Assembly (NCBI GenBank): GCA_002009475.1 | Contig: AYTS01000168.1 | Coordinates: 1 to 64,000, forward strand | Length of the DNA stretch: 64,000 nucleotides | Direction: 5' to 3' | Source: Candidatus Brocadia carolinensis | GTDB taxonomy: Bacteria; Planctomycetota; Brocadiia; Brocadiales; Brocadiaceae | Shown here: one piece after another, positions 18,610 through 27,146 of the stretch | How the letters are laid out: each line of letters begins with the position of its first letter | How positions within the stretch are numbered: the first letter of the stretch is position 1 | The notes under the pieces: model-generated | What the model was told of the DNA's origin: nothing | What the model saw: the letters and a program-made list of their open reading frames with translations, nothing else | Databases searched by the model: none | Position numbers and translations under genes: made by a program

Positions 18610-19516
18610 AATTCATTAACGAATATCAAATGTGTGTGTAGTTTTAGCGAAGTGACCTGTTAATCGTTGGGGTGGTAAATATCCAGCCCATCATAAAAGG
18701 CAAGAGGATACATGGAAGATGCCTGAGACAGCGTATGTCATCCTTTTCCGGGAATTTTTAAAGAAAAGCACCTTGCGTGTTGCAATATTCCGGTTCTTAT
18801 CCTACAACATCCAGAATATCGGGATTATAAGGCTCACCTTGATATTTGTCAAGTTTAACCTTATACGAACGCTATTTCGTGTCTCTTATCAAGTAATTTC
18901 CCTTGCACCGGTGGAGAGTGGAATACAAACGAGATGAATTAAGATGAGGCGAAAGGTACATCTCACAGGAAATCTCCAACCAGTATCTTCCATGGACACG
19001 TTGCACTTATTTAAAAAGACACATTGAGCGTCCGAAATTTCTCTCCAAATCTTCTGCTGTAATCCCATTTCAACCTCGTACAAGTGATGGGCGCTGTCTG
19101 GCATCTAATTGGCATTCTGGATTTCACCTTTCACAATCTCAGGCATACCTTTTCACGTTTATTACAATCTGAATCCGGTGTTGGTGCTGTGGTGCTACAA
19201 GGCATAACAGATCATTCACGTTTGTGTATGCGGCAGAAGCATCCACACACGGGGTGAGATCGTAAAAGAAAGACCAACGACACGTTGACAGCTCATATTC
19301 CAGGTACATAGGCATAAACGAAAGGGCTATTGCGACATGGTATCTAAAAACAGGTACGGCATAAATACGACACAGGGAGAAGGCTATGTGTTTGTATGTT
19401 GCCAACATACCAAGACTTAAAAATATCTTGTAATTTCGAGGTAACAAATTATAATGATAATACTCTGGAGGAAAAGGTTTGTCTTTTGACCTCATGTATC
19501 CTGTCTATTTTTTACC
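18610..19516. other. Long gene-free stretch upstream of the membrane cluster
   Basis: About 900 bp between divergent genes. Minus-strand ORFs at 18889-19104 and 19139-19495 have no family features and no ribosome site, so I do not call them. No strong hairpin or repeat of the families seen elsewhere is evident. It may hold the promoters for both flanking genes. Confidence 0.4.
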
Positions 19517-20767
19517 ATGAAAACGTTTGTCGTGAAAAAAGTTTTTTTTACCACAGTTATTATTCTCTTTATATCATGCTTCCTCAATACAGGAATCTTC
19601 GCTCAACTACCATCCTTTCTTATTCCTCCGACAGAATTCAGTGCATTTGATACCCCAAACGATGCAGGGGAAACAATATCACTGACCTGGTCAGTCTCTC
19701 CGAGTGACGCCCCCGATGCTTTCTATGTGGTTTACATCGACAAGGATAAAAACGGTCTCTTTGAAAAAGAGGCCATCCGGATAAAGTCAAACACCAGCTA
19801 TCGAACGGGCGCCCCTGAAATTTACGGGCACAAAAAATCAAATGAAAATTATCATTACGTGCAGATATTCCCCAGAAAGCTGTTTAACGGGGAAGCGATT
19901 GACAAGAAGCAGGTCTATTACTTTAAGTTGGGAATGGTCGCCGGGGAGAGTAAAATTGTCTTCGATACGGTAGCCTCTGCAAGGGCGCGTGGGAATTGGT
20001 TGCATATGAAAAAGGCAAACAATTTTATCATCATGATCATCCTTTCGGTTATTATTTTTTATTTTATCGTGCATGCGCGCCGAAACCCCAATATGTTCTT
20101 ACGAAAGATTAGTGGACTGGACGCCGTCGATGAGGCACTGGGTCGTGCCACGGAAATGGGCAAACCCGTGCTGTTTGTTCACGGGTTGACCGGCATGGGA
20201 AGCATATCGACTATTGCAGCAATAAGTATCCTGGGCAGGATTGCACGGAAGATTGCTGATTATGATGCCAACTTAAAGGTCGTGAATAATGACCCTATTG
20301 TAATGTCGGTTAGTCAGGAGGTCGTGAAGGAATCGTACCTTGAGGCAGGCCGTCCCGATGCCTATACTTCTGACAACGTCTTTCTGGTGGCATCGGAACA
20401 ATTTCCTTACGTGGCGGCGGTTGGCGGCATTATGACCAGGGAAAGACCGGCCGCTAATTTTTTTGTCGGATATTTCTATGCAGAGGCATTGATCCTGGCA
20501 GAAACCGGCGCTGCTACCGGCGCAATCCAGATCGCCGGCACTGATGCCTACACCCAGTTGCCTTTCTTTATCACCACGTGTGACTACACCCTGATTGGAG
20601 AGGAACTGTATGCAGCCAGCGCCTATTTGTCGAGAGAGCCCATGCTCATGGGCACGCTCAGGGCACAAGATGTGGGGAAGGGCATCCTTATCGTTATCCT
20701 GGTATTAGGTACGATACTTGCCAGTTTTGGGTTGACATTTATCACGCGTCTGTTTGAGGCCTTTTAA
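19517..20767 (+). CDS. Membrane protein with FN3-like ectodomain and DUF6754-type domain
   Basis: 416 residues. An N-terminal hydrophobic segment (residues 8-29) is a signal or anchor. Residues 38-150 resemble an FN3-like ectodomain (SLTWSVSPSDAPDAFYVVY). A transmembrane helix lies at 172-188, and residues 200-385 match what I recall as DUF6754: LDAVDEALGRATEMGKPVLFVHG, ISILGRIARKIADYD and TDAYTQLPFFITTCDYTLIGEELYAASAYLS. A C-terminal helix follows at 392-412. The function of the family is unknown. It probably heads an operon with the three membrane proteins 21642-23850, but a PIN toxin-antitoxin-like pair now sits between. ATG 19517 has no obvious Shine-Dalgarno sequence. Confidence 0.75.
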   Translation: MKTFVVKKVFFTTVIILFISCFLNTGIFAQLPSFLIPPTEFSAFDTPNDAGETISLTWSVSPSDAPDAFYVVYIDKDKNGLFEKEAIRIKSNTSYRTGAPEIYGHKKSNENYHYVQIFPRKLFNGEAIDKKQVYYFKLGMVAGESKIVFDTVASARARGNWLHMKKANNFIIMIILSVIIFYFIVHARRNPNMFLRKISGLDAVDEALGRATEMGKPVLFVHGLTGMGSISTIAAISILGRIARKIADYDANLKVVNNDPIVMSVSQEVVKESYLEAGRPDAYTSDNVFLVASEQFPYVAAVGGIMTRERPAANFFVGYFYAEALILAETGAATGAIQIAGTDAYTQLPFFITTCDYTLIGEELYAASAYLSREPMLMGTLRAQDVGKGILIVILVLGTILASFGLTFITRLFEAF

Positions 20768-20891
20768 GGAGGATGCGTAGCATGCCATCGGTAATTCAGA
20801 AAAGATTATACCATTCTGTTAGGATATTTTGGCTAAATAAAGAACTTTTAGAGACCAATATTCTTAACGCTGCGAACACATTAGCCGATAT

Positions 20892-20934
20892 CTAAATCCT
20901 GCAAACGAGGCGAAGTCTTGTTTGCAGGATTTAG
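20892..20934. repeat. Perfect 15-bp hairpin repeat
   Basis: CTAAATCCTGCAAAC (20892-20906) and its exact complement (20920-20934) enclose a 13-base loop, GAGGCGAAGTCTT. A related hairpin with TCCTGCA arms and an AAGGCGAAGCCTT centre is at 63848-63879, so this is a dispersed palindrome family. It lies just upstream of the PIN gene, and could also act as a terminator for the preceding gene. Confidence 0.75.
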
Positions 20935-20947
20935 GTTGTAAGTAAAT

Positions 20948-21386
20948 ATGAAAATTTATCTGGATAATTGTTGTTTCAACCGTCCCTTTGACGATCAATC
21001 TCAGCTTAGGATCAGACTTGAAACTGAAGCAAAATTAAAGATTCAGGAAGAGATTCGGGCAGGAAATTTAAAATTGGCATGGTCATACATATTGGATTAT
21101 GAAAATAGCAAAAATCCATTTGAATATCGAAAATTTCGTATCAGAGGATGGGCGAAATATGCTTTAACAAATATCAAAGAAAACGCTGAAGTAATTAAAA
21201 GAGCGAATTTGTTGAAGCGAAAAGGATTTAAAAAAATTGGATTCCTTGCATATCGCATGCGCCATTATCTCGAAATGCGACTACTTTCTTTCCACAGATG
21301 ACAAAATTCTAAATTTGTCAAAAATATTGGAGGGAAAAATAAAAATAACCGATCCAATAGTTTTTATAAAGGAGATCTTATCATGA
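20948..21386 (+). CDS. PIN-domain protein, probable toxin (frameshifted)
   Basis: The restored protein is 145 residues. It begins MKIYLDNCCFNRPFDD with the first PIN aspartate, has a Glu in the ILDYENSKNPF segment, then, after removal of one base near 21238-21240, DSLHIACAIISKCDYFLSTDDKIL with the remaining acidic residues. PIN proteins are Mg-dependent ribonucleases and commonly toxins. As read, the frame ends early at 21301. The restored stop (TGA 21384-21386) overlaps the ATG of the next gene as ATGA, strong support that this is the true frame. Whether the break is real inactivation or an assembly error is open. Confidence 0.85.
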
Positions 21387-21601
21387 TTACAGATACGGAA
21401 ATAAGGCTAAAGGGGCTACAGGTCCTTACAGAATTTCTTGGTGATGTTGAAGCAGAACGATTTATCTCCCTTATCCAAAGAGAACTATTTGATTATACAA
21501 AATGGCGTCAAGGGTTGGATGAAGACTTATCTATCGAGGAAATTAGTAAAAGGGCAATGGCTGTGCGCAATAAAAATGCCAAACAATTGTATTCCAGATG
21601 A
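21383..21601 (+). CDS. Small protein coupled to the PIN gene, possible antitoxin
   Basis: 72 residues starting MITDTEIRLKGLQVLTEFLG and containing ERFISLIQRE and FDYTKWRQ. I recall this as a recurring small family next to PIN proteins, but its function is not established. A good ribosome site (AAAGGAG, 21368-21374) and the ATGA overlap with the restored PIN frame show the two are coupled. If this is the antitoxin, it comes second, opposite to most type II pairs. Confidence 0.7.
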   Translation: MITDTEIRLKGLQVLTEFLGDVEAERFISLIQRELFDYTKWRQGLDEDLSIEEISKRAMAVRNKNAKQLYSR

Positions 21602-21641
21602 ACATAAATCTTAGAAAGGATTTTTTTGCAAGTAATCACTT

Positions 21642-22295
21642 ATGAACTTTCTTAAACGTACCATTCCACTCATCATTGCCTTTGTCATGGGCGTGCTCAT
21701 GGCCATGCAGTATTATGTCCCTCATAAACTCTCACAGGAACTGCTGGAGGTGGTGTCCAAATGGGATCGGATTATAGCGGGTTTTGCCGTATTTATTGGC
21801 GCTTATAGCCTGTTTCATCTTCATTGGACAAGAATTAAAAGGAAAGTGGAAGGCTGGGGATACAGCGTCTTTGTCTATTTCGGGGCGATTATTACCCTCT
21901 TCTTCGGCTTTCTGAATGGAGGAAAATTTTTCTGGAATGACAAGCAGGAAGGCACGATGTTTGACTGGCTTTATTATTATGTGCAGGTGCCGGCAGGCGC
22001 TACGATCTTTTCCATTCTGGCTTTTTTTATCGCATCTGCGGCCTACCGGACCTTTCGCGCCCGCACCAACGAATCGACGGTACTGCTCATTGCCGCTGTT
22101 ATCGTTATGCTCGGAAGGGTGCCCATTGGGAATTATATTTCTCAGTACATCCCGGCAGTCGCTGACTGGATCATGGCGGTTCCCAACCTCGCAGCCAAAC
22201 GTGGTATTCTTTTGGGTGTGAGCCTGGGGGCGATTGCGACTTCTCTCAAAATCATCTTTGGTATTGAGCGGTCTTATCTGGGCGGGGGTGATTAG
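21642..22295 (+). CDS. Polytopic membrane protein of the DUF6754-associated cluster
   Basis: 217 residues with about six predicted transmembrane segments: near 5-25, 44-63, 76-97, 108-130, 136-153 and 185-207. The short loops are basic on the presumed cytoplasmic side. No catalytic motif is visible and I do not recognise a named family. Its stop overlaps the GTG start of the next gene by one base, so they are cotranslated. The cluster context (DUF6754-type protein upstream, two more membrane proteins downstream) suggests a membrane complex. Confidence 0.75.
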   Translation: MNFLKRTIPLIIAFVMGVLMAMQYYVPHKLSQELLEVVSKWDRIIAGFAVFIGAYSLFHLHWTRIKRKVEGWGYSVFVYFGAIITLFFGFLNGGKFFWNDKQEGTMFDWLYYYVQVPAGATIFSILAFFIASAAYRTFRARTNESTVLLIAAVIVMLGRVPIGNYISQYIPAVADWIMAVPNLAAKRGILLGVSLGAIATSLKIIFGIERSYLGGGD

Positions 22296-23097
22296 TGGAA
22301 AGGCTTTTACGGATAGACCGCCGCATTATCTTTGCAATCATTACCGTAGCGGTGATTGCCTCCCTCATCTTACGATTTGAGCTGCCCATACCCGCCTCAG
22401 AACCGGTTCAGGGAATTTATAAAAAGATAGAGTCATTGCCAGAGGCTCCCGTGTCATGATCGCCTTTGATTATGACCCCGCCTCTAAGGAAGAACTCCAG
22501 CCCATGGCCATTGCCTTCCTTCATCATTGTTTTAGCAGGAATTTAAAAGTTATTGGGATGACCCATTACCCGGGCGCTCCGGGCCTGGCTGAGCAGGCAA
22601 TGACCTCTGTGGCCAATCAATACCATAAAAAAAATGGTGAAGATTACGTCTTTTTAGGCTATAAACCCGGATCGGCATCCCTCATTATTAATATGGGAGA
22701 AAACCTTTATTCTGCCTTTCCCAAGGATTTTTACGGGAATGACACGATGACGTTGCCTGTACTACAGGGTATTGATTCATTAAGAGAAATCCGTTATCTA
22801 TTCGATCTTGCAGCGGGGACGACGATAGAAACATGGATAGCATTCGGGAAGGAAAAATATAAATTTGAACTGGGGGCGGGATGCACCGCCGTGATGGGCC
22901 CCGATATGTATCCCTTTCTTCAGTCAAAACAGATTAGCGGCTTGCTCGGCGGACTCAAAGGCGCAGCAGAGTATGAGGCGCTGGTAAACAAAAAAGCCAA
23001 CGCCGTGAGTGGTATGCGACCACAAAGCGTGGTGCATGTGATTATTATTATTTTCGTTATCTTTGGCAATATCATCTATTTTATATCCAAAAGGTAA
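22295..23097 (+). CDS. Membrane-anchored protein with globular domain (frameshifted)
   Basis: The restored protein is about 267 residues. Starting from GTG 22295, the frame gives a transmembrane helix (IIFAIITVAVIASLIL) and then stops at 22456. One missing base near 22450 joins it to the frame from 22456 (IAFDYDPASKEELQPMA...). The middle part includes LGYKPGSASLIINMGE and GAGCTAVMGPDMYPFL and looks like an extracytoplasmic or cytosolic alpha/beta domain. A C-terminal helix (VIIIIFVIFGNIIYFI) follows. It overlaps the preceding gene by one base and is 3 bases from the next. Unknown function. Confidence 0.75.
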
Positions 23098-23100
23098 GGC

Positions 23101-23850
23101 ATGCGTAAGGATTCTAATTTCTTCATTCTTGTTGGCACCATGGGATTGTTCATCTGCATTAATATCTTTTTAATGGTATCGGGGAAACTCCCATTTTCCT
23201 TCGATGGGTTTGGCATTATCCTCGGTGTCGGGCTTACCCTGGCCATTTACAGTTTTCTGTATAAGGACAATCCTGCCTTCAAGATTGCAGAGAATCTTTA
23301 TGTAGGCGTATCCCTAGGTTACACCATCATCATTACCTGGTTTAATTTCTTGAAACCGGACCTCTATGACCCCCTTATCGTCCCAATGTTTTCAAAGGCT
23401 GCAACGAAGGCCCCTCAATATGCATTGCTCATTCCTTCCCTGCTGGGGATCTTTATGCTCCTGAGATTTTCGAGGAGGTTGTCGTGGCTGAGCCGCTGGA
23501 CATTTGCCTTTGTGGTGGGTCTTGGGGCAGGGATAAGCATTCCGCGGGTCATCTCGGCATTCATCCTCGAACAGATCAAACCCTCATTAACTCCTGTGTT
23601 TTCAGGCGGCGAGACCATCTTCTCCAGCGTGAATACCTTATTGATCTTACTGGGCGTTATCTCGGTGCTGATTTACTTTATCTTTTCCGTTGAGCACAAA
23701 GGTGCGATCGGAACGGTATCCAAGATTGGCATCTGGTTTCTCATGATCTCCTTTGGTGCATCCTTCGGCTATACGGTCATGGGCAGGTTATCTTTGCTTA
23801 TCGGCCGCATTCAGTTTTTGCTCAGGGATTGGTTGGGTATTTTACAATAA
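23101..23850 (+). CDS. Polytopic membrane protein, last gene of the DUF6754-associated cluster
   Basis: 249 residues with seven or eight hydrophobic segments (for example residues 8-26, 36-54, 69-87, 105-120, 134-153, 180-198, 207-228). No enzymatic motif. A short gap of 3 bases to the preceding gene marks one operon. A long hairpin repeat at 23867-23942 follows immediately. I cannot name a function. Confidence 0.75.
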   Translation: MRKDSNFFILVGTMGLFICINIFLMVSGKLPFSFDGFGIILGVGLTLAIYSFLYKDNPAFKIAENLYVGVSLGYTIIITWFNFLKPDLYDPLIVPMFSKAATKAPQYALLIPSLLGIFMLLRFSRRLSWLSRWTFAFVVGLGAGISIPRVISAFILEQIKPSLTPVFSGGETIFSSVNTLLILLGVISVLIYFIFSVEHKGAIGTVSKIGIWFLMISFGASFGYTVMGRLSLLIGRIQFLLRDWLGILQ

Positions 23851-23866
23851 CGATAAAATCATACCT

Positions 23867-23942
23867 GTAGGGGCGAAGCATTTGTTTGTTACTAAAAAGC
23901 GTAACAATTTACTGCCTATAACAAACAATGCTTCGCCCCTAC
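23867..23942. repeat. Long imperfect inverted repeat (GTAGGGGCGAAGCATT type)
   Basis: Arms GTAGGGGCGAAGCATTTGTTTGTTA and its complement differ only by a one-base bulge (about 24 bp each) around a 27-base spacer. This is a common dispersed intergenic palindrome. It sits between convergent transcripts and could terminate both. Confidence 0.8.
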
Positions 23943-23994
23943 CAATACACATATGCGCATCATGATGATTTTGTTATCGGAAGGGAACTAAACA

Positions 23995-24063
23995 ATGCCA
24001 CGTATCTTCGATAACATAGAACAACAACTTCTCCCTGCACTCCGGGAAGCACTTCAGCTATCG
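23995..24063 (+). pseudogene. Relic of the 5' end of a helicase/PLD-type gene
   Basis: The first 23 codons, beginning MPRIFDNIEQ and continuing LLPALREALQLS, match the N-terminus I recall for large DEAD/DEAH helicases with a phospholipase D-like domain. Similarity then stops, and the open frame runs antisense into thiL. It is probably a truncated remnant left by recombination next to the palindromic repeat. Confidence 0.45.
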
Positions 24064-24081
24064 GCACATGGGGATGACAAT

Positions 24082-25023
24082 TTATTTTTTTCGTTCATTA
24101 TATCTCAGATGCTCATACCCGTGTGGCTTTATACGGCGGACATTACCACCACGAGATTTCATCTGAATACCGCTTCCTTTAACAATCTCTCCAATGCAAC
24201 TTACCTTTACACCGTCAAGCAAACCGGACGACAAGACCCTTTTTGCCTGGGTATGCGACACCGTCATCAGCAATTCATAATCCTCACCATCAAATAATGC
24301 ATGATACAGCGGTGTATGTCCGGTTTTCTTTGATAATTCAACTGCTGCAGAAGAGGCAGGAATTTGATCTTCATAGAGAATGGCACCCACACCACTCTCT
24401 TCTACGATATGATTTAAATCCGCCGTCAATCCGTCACTGATATCAATCATGGCATGTATCGTAAAGTTCTTATTCAAAACAAGCGCCTCTTTCAGTCGAG
24501 GTTCGAAAGAAAGATGCCTGCCAAGAATTGACCCTCCCAGCGTCCCGGTTACCAGGATTGCATCCCCCACTCTTGCACCTGAACGCCTGATGGGTTTCAG
24601 GCCATCGTCTCTCCCCAGCATGGTAACATTAATACAGAAAGGACTGCGGCCACTGATAATATCACCACCCACAATCTCGATGTTATAAGTATCTGAGATA
24701 CCCCATATACCTTTATAAAGCTTCCTTGCAAAATTTTCCGTGGTATGATCAGGAAAACAGATAGAGACGACCGCGACGGTGGGCTGACACCCCATAGCTG
24801 CCACATCACTGACACTACAGGCAATTGCCTTTCTGCCTACCTCCTGAATGGTGCATTTTTTCAAATCAAAATGGGTGCCATCCACCAGCATATCTGTCGT
24901 AATGAGGCACAACTTATCCGATGAGACGTCTATAACGGCGCAATCATCTCCGATCCCCAGCATAACGCCTTTACGTCTTTTCTGCCGTTTCCGAATCCAT
25001 TCTATGAACGAGAATTCACCCAT
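24082..25023 (-). CDS. thiL: Thiamine-monophosphate kinase
   Basis: A 313-residue ThiL, which phosphorylates thiamine monophosphate to thiamine diphosphate with ATP. The AIR-synthase-like N-domain shows GIGDDCAVI (around 22-30), TTDMLVDGTHF (43-53), and CSVSDVAAMG (69-78). Then come GGDIISG and MIDISDGLTADLNHI, with the metal-binding aspartates. The length is normal. It is a single gene facing the membrane cluster, with about 350 bp of repeats upstream. Confidence 0.95.
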   Translation of the reverse strand: MGEFSFIEWIRKRQKRRKGVMLGIGDDCAVIDVSSDKLCLITTDMLVDGTHFDLKKCTIQEVGRKAIACSVSDVAAMGCQPTVAVVSICFPDHTTENFARKLYKGIWGISDTYNIEIVGGDIISGRSPFCINVTMLGRDDGLKPIRRSGARVGDAILVTGTLGGSILGRHLSFEPRLKEALVLNKNFTIHAMIDISDGLTADLNHIVEESGVGAILYEDQIPASSAAVELSKKTGHTPLYHALFDGEDYELLMTVSHTQAKRVLSSGLLDGVKVSCIGEIVKGSGIQMKSRGGNVRRIKPHGYEHLRYNERKK

Positions 25024-25080
25024 GAAACCTCTTTGTGTTTTTGACTAAAAATAAAGCACCACTTTAGTTTTTTGAAAAAC

Positions 25081-25260
25081 AGCCCCGTAGGGGCGAGATG
25101 TTTATAGAAAATGCAATATACAAAACCTTAGCTCCATCGGAGCGTCATGTGAAACACAGAAACACCATGTCGCTCCGATGGAGCTTGATTATGGCATAAT
25201 GGTTTATCTATAAATATATCGCTCCTAACGGAGCTTTTCCCGATACTTTTTCAAAAAACC
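25081..25260. repeat. Palindromic intergenic repeats (GCTCCATCGGAGC type)
   Basis: The block opens with CCCCGTAGGGGCGAGATG. A near-perfect hairpin has 20-base arms at 25130-25149 and 25166-25185 (AGCTCCATCGGAGCG and complement, 19/20). A smaller palindrome, GCTCCTAACGGAGC, follows around 25223-25236. There is no ORF. These are widespread intergenic palindromes of unknown mobility. Confidence 0.75.
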
Positions 25261-25325
25261 AAACTGTTACAAAATAAAACTATTTTGAGTTTTTACAGAG
25301 AAATACTATACCATCTTTAACTTGC

Positions 25326-25354
25326 TTGACTCAACATTTTAAATTTATTAGTAT
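25326..25354 (+). promoter_or_regulatory. Sigma70-type promoter of the MFS gene
   Basis: TTGACT (25326-25331), 17-base spacer, TAGTAT (25349-25354). The first codon follows 23 bases later, so the leader is very short. The hexamers match 5/6 and 4/6 to consensus. Confidence 0.5.
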
Positions 25355-25377
25355 GTGTCTTTATTACTAAATCAGAC

Positions 25378-26604
25378 ATGCATAACCAATTAAAGCCAAC
25401 TTCGTACAAAAGCAAGAGTCCCAAGGCAACTGCCCTAAAATTTATCGTTTTGCTAGGAGTCGTGAGTCTCTTTGCGGACGCCACCTACGAGGGCGCCCGG
25501 AGTATCAATGGCCCATATCTGGCCCTGCTTGGAGCAAGCGCAACGACGGTCGGATTTGTTGCAGGACTTGGGGAATTGATCGGACATAGCCTGCGACTAA
25601 TCTCAGGGTACATCAGTGATAAAATAGGAAGATACTGGGCAATTACGATATTTGGCTATTTGCTGAATATGTTAGCGGTACCCGCCCTTGCACTGGCAGG
25701 GCGTTGGGAGATCGCCGCTATCCTCATGATCACCGAGCGCATAGGAAAGGCGATCCGGACCCCGGCTCGTGATGCAATGCTTTCTCACGCAACCAGGGAG
25801 ATTGGCAGAGGGAAGGGCTTCGGATTACACGAGGCATTAGACCAGATTGGAGCCGTGCTTGGCCCTCTCGCACTTGCGGGAGTGCTTTATTACCGGGAGA
25901 GTTATCGGACGGGGTACATTATCCTGCTTGTACCTGCCCTTATGGCAATAAGCGTGCTCGTAACGGCCCGGTGGTTATATCCTCAACCCAGAAATCTGGA
26001 AGTGACTCAGCCTGAACTGGAGACAAAGGGATTCCCCAAAAAATTCTGGCTTTATCTCATTGCCGTTGGACTGATTGCCGCTGGTTATGCGGACTTTCCG
26101 CTGATTGCATATCACTTCAAAAAAGTATCCGTTGCTTCAAACACCTGGATTCCGCTCTTTTATGCCCTTGCAATGGGAGTCGATGCCATCGCTGCACTCT
26201 TCTTTGGATATCTGTTTGACCGCAACGGAATTTCCATACTCATCATCGCCTCGCTCATTTCCATGCTCTTTGCCCCGTTGGTTTTTTTGGGAAACTTTTC
26301 TCTGGCGATTATCGGAGTAGCGCTCTGGGGCATAGGTATGGGGGCGCAGGAAACCGTCATGCGCGCGGCTATCGCAGAGATGGTCCCGGTAAACAGACGT
26401 GGCACGGGCTATGGTATTTTTAATACCGGCTACGGAATATGCTGGTTCCTCGGCAGCGCATTGATGGGGGTTCTTTATGACTTTTCTTTAATGACTCTCA
26501 TCGCATTTTCGGTCGTAACACAGTTTGCCTCAGTCCCCTTGCTGCTGTTGATCAAGAAAATGCCACCTAACTGCTATTCTGCTATGCTTCAAAGAGACAG
26601 GTGA
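25378..26604 (+). CDS. MFS transporter
   Basis: 408 residues with about 11-12 hydrophobic segments in two halves. The loop between helices 2 and 3 has the MFS motif-A-like SGYISDKIGRYWA (around 76-88), and the second half has the repeat FGYLFDRNGIS (around 280). The N-terminal TYEGARSINGPYLALLGAS segment is typical of a prokaryotic MFS subgroup. The substrate is unknown. It is a monocistronic gene with its own promoter and no partner genes. Confidence 0.85.
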   Translation: MHNQLKPTSYKSKSPKATALKFIVLLGVVSLFADATYEGARSINGPYLALLGASATTVGFVAGLGELIGHSLRLISGYISDKIGRYWAITIFGYLLNMLAVPALALAGRWEIAAILMITERIGKAIRTPARDAMLSHATREIGRGKGFGLHEALDQIGAVLGPLALAGVLYYRESYRTGYIILLVPALMAISVLVTARWLYPQPRNLEVTQPELETKGFPKKFWLYLIAVGLIAAGYADFPLIAYHFKKVSVASNTWIPLFYALAMGVDAIAALFFGYLFDRNGISILIIASLISMLFAPLVFLGNFSLAIIGVALWGIGMGAQETVMRAAIAEMVPVNRRGTGYGIFNTGYGICWFLGSALMGVLYDFSLMTLIAFSVVTQFASVPLLLLIKKMPPNCYSAMLQRDR

Positions 26605-26660
26605 GCTTTCGTGTAAAAATAGATTTTACAATCCAAAAACTATGTAAAATGAAAATGGCT

Positions 26661-27146
26661 TCAAACAAACCGGTGCATGACATAAACGTCGACCAAACCG
26701 AGATTCGTGTGGTGAAATGCCTTTGGCACAGTCCCAACAATCTTAAATCCGAGTTTGAACCATAATTGAAGAGCAACAAGATTTGTGCTCACCACGAAAT
26801 TGAATTGTATTGCTGAAAAACCCAGTTTCCGTGCCCGCTTTATGGAATGGCTTCCCATGGCCTTGCCTATGCCTTGCCCGCGTGCCTCTGGATGTACCAT
26901 ATAAGCCGCATTTGCCACGTGGGCGCCCAGACCAGGCTGATTCTTCCTCAGAATATAGGTACCGAGAATTTTATTCTGTATTTCTGCAACATACGTATGA
27001 ACGGGCGGTGACATCCACAAGGTGCTGCAATCCTCTTTGCTGGCCTTTGGATCAAAGGCAAAGGTATCGCCCCTTTTTACTACTTGATGAAAAATCTCCC
27101 ATATATCATTAAAATCCGAATCCTTTGCCTTCCGAATTCTTATCAT
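26661..27146 (-). CDS. GNAT family N-acetyltransferase
   Basis: 161 residues. The acetyl-CoA binding motif A is MVHPEARGQGIGKAMGSHSI, with the R/Q-x-x-G-x-G/A signature RGQGIGKA (around 94-101). VALQLWFKLGFKIVGTVP is motif B. The start at 27146 overlaps the stop of the upstream dehydrogenase gene as ATGA, so I prefer it to the longer frame from 27170. Acceptor unknown. Confidence 0.9.
   Translation of the reverse strand: MIRIRKAKDSDFNDIWEIFHQVVKRGDTFAFDPKASKEDCSTLWMSPPVHTYVAEIQNKILGTYILRKNQPGLGAHVANAAYMVHPEARGQGIGKAMGSHSIKRARKLGFSAIQFNFVVSTNLVALQLWFKLGFKIVGTVPKAFHHTNLGLVDVYVMHRFV

Noticed and set aside
18889-19495. Two minus-strand ORFs in the 900-bp gap
   Set aside because: No ribosome site, no recognisable motif, unusual composition; probably chance.
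22295-22458. Separate short membrane peptide gene
   Set aside because: It is the N-terminal anchor of the following protein, separated by a single missing base.
23995-24297. 100-residue ORF read as a full gene
   Set aside because: Only the first 23 codons look real; the rest is antisense to thiL.
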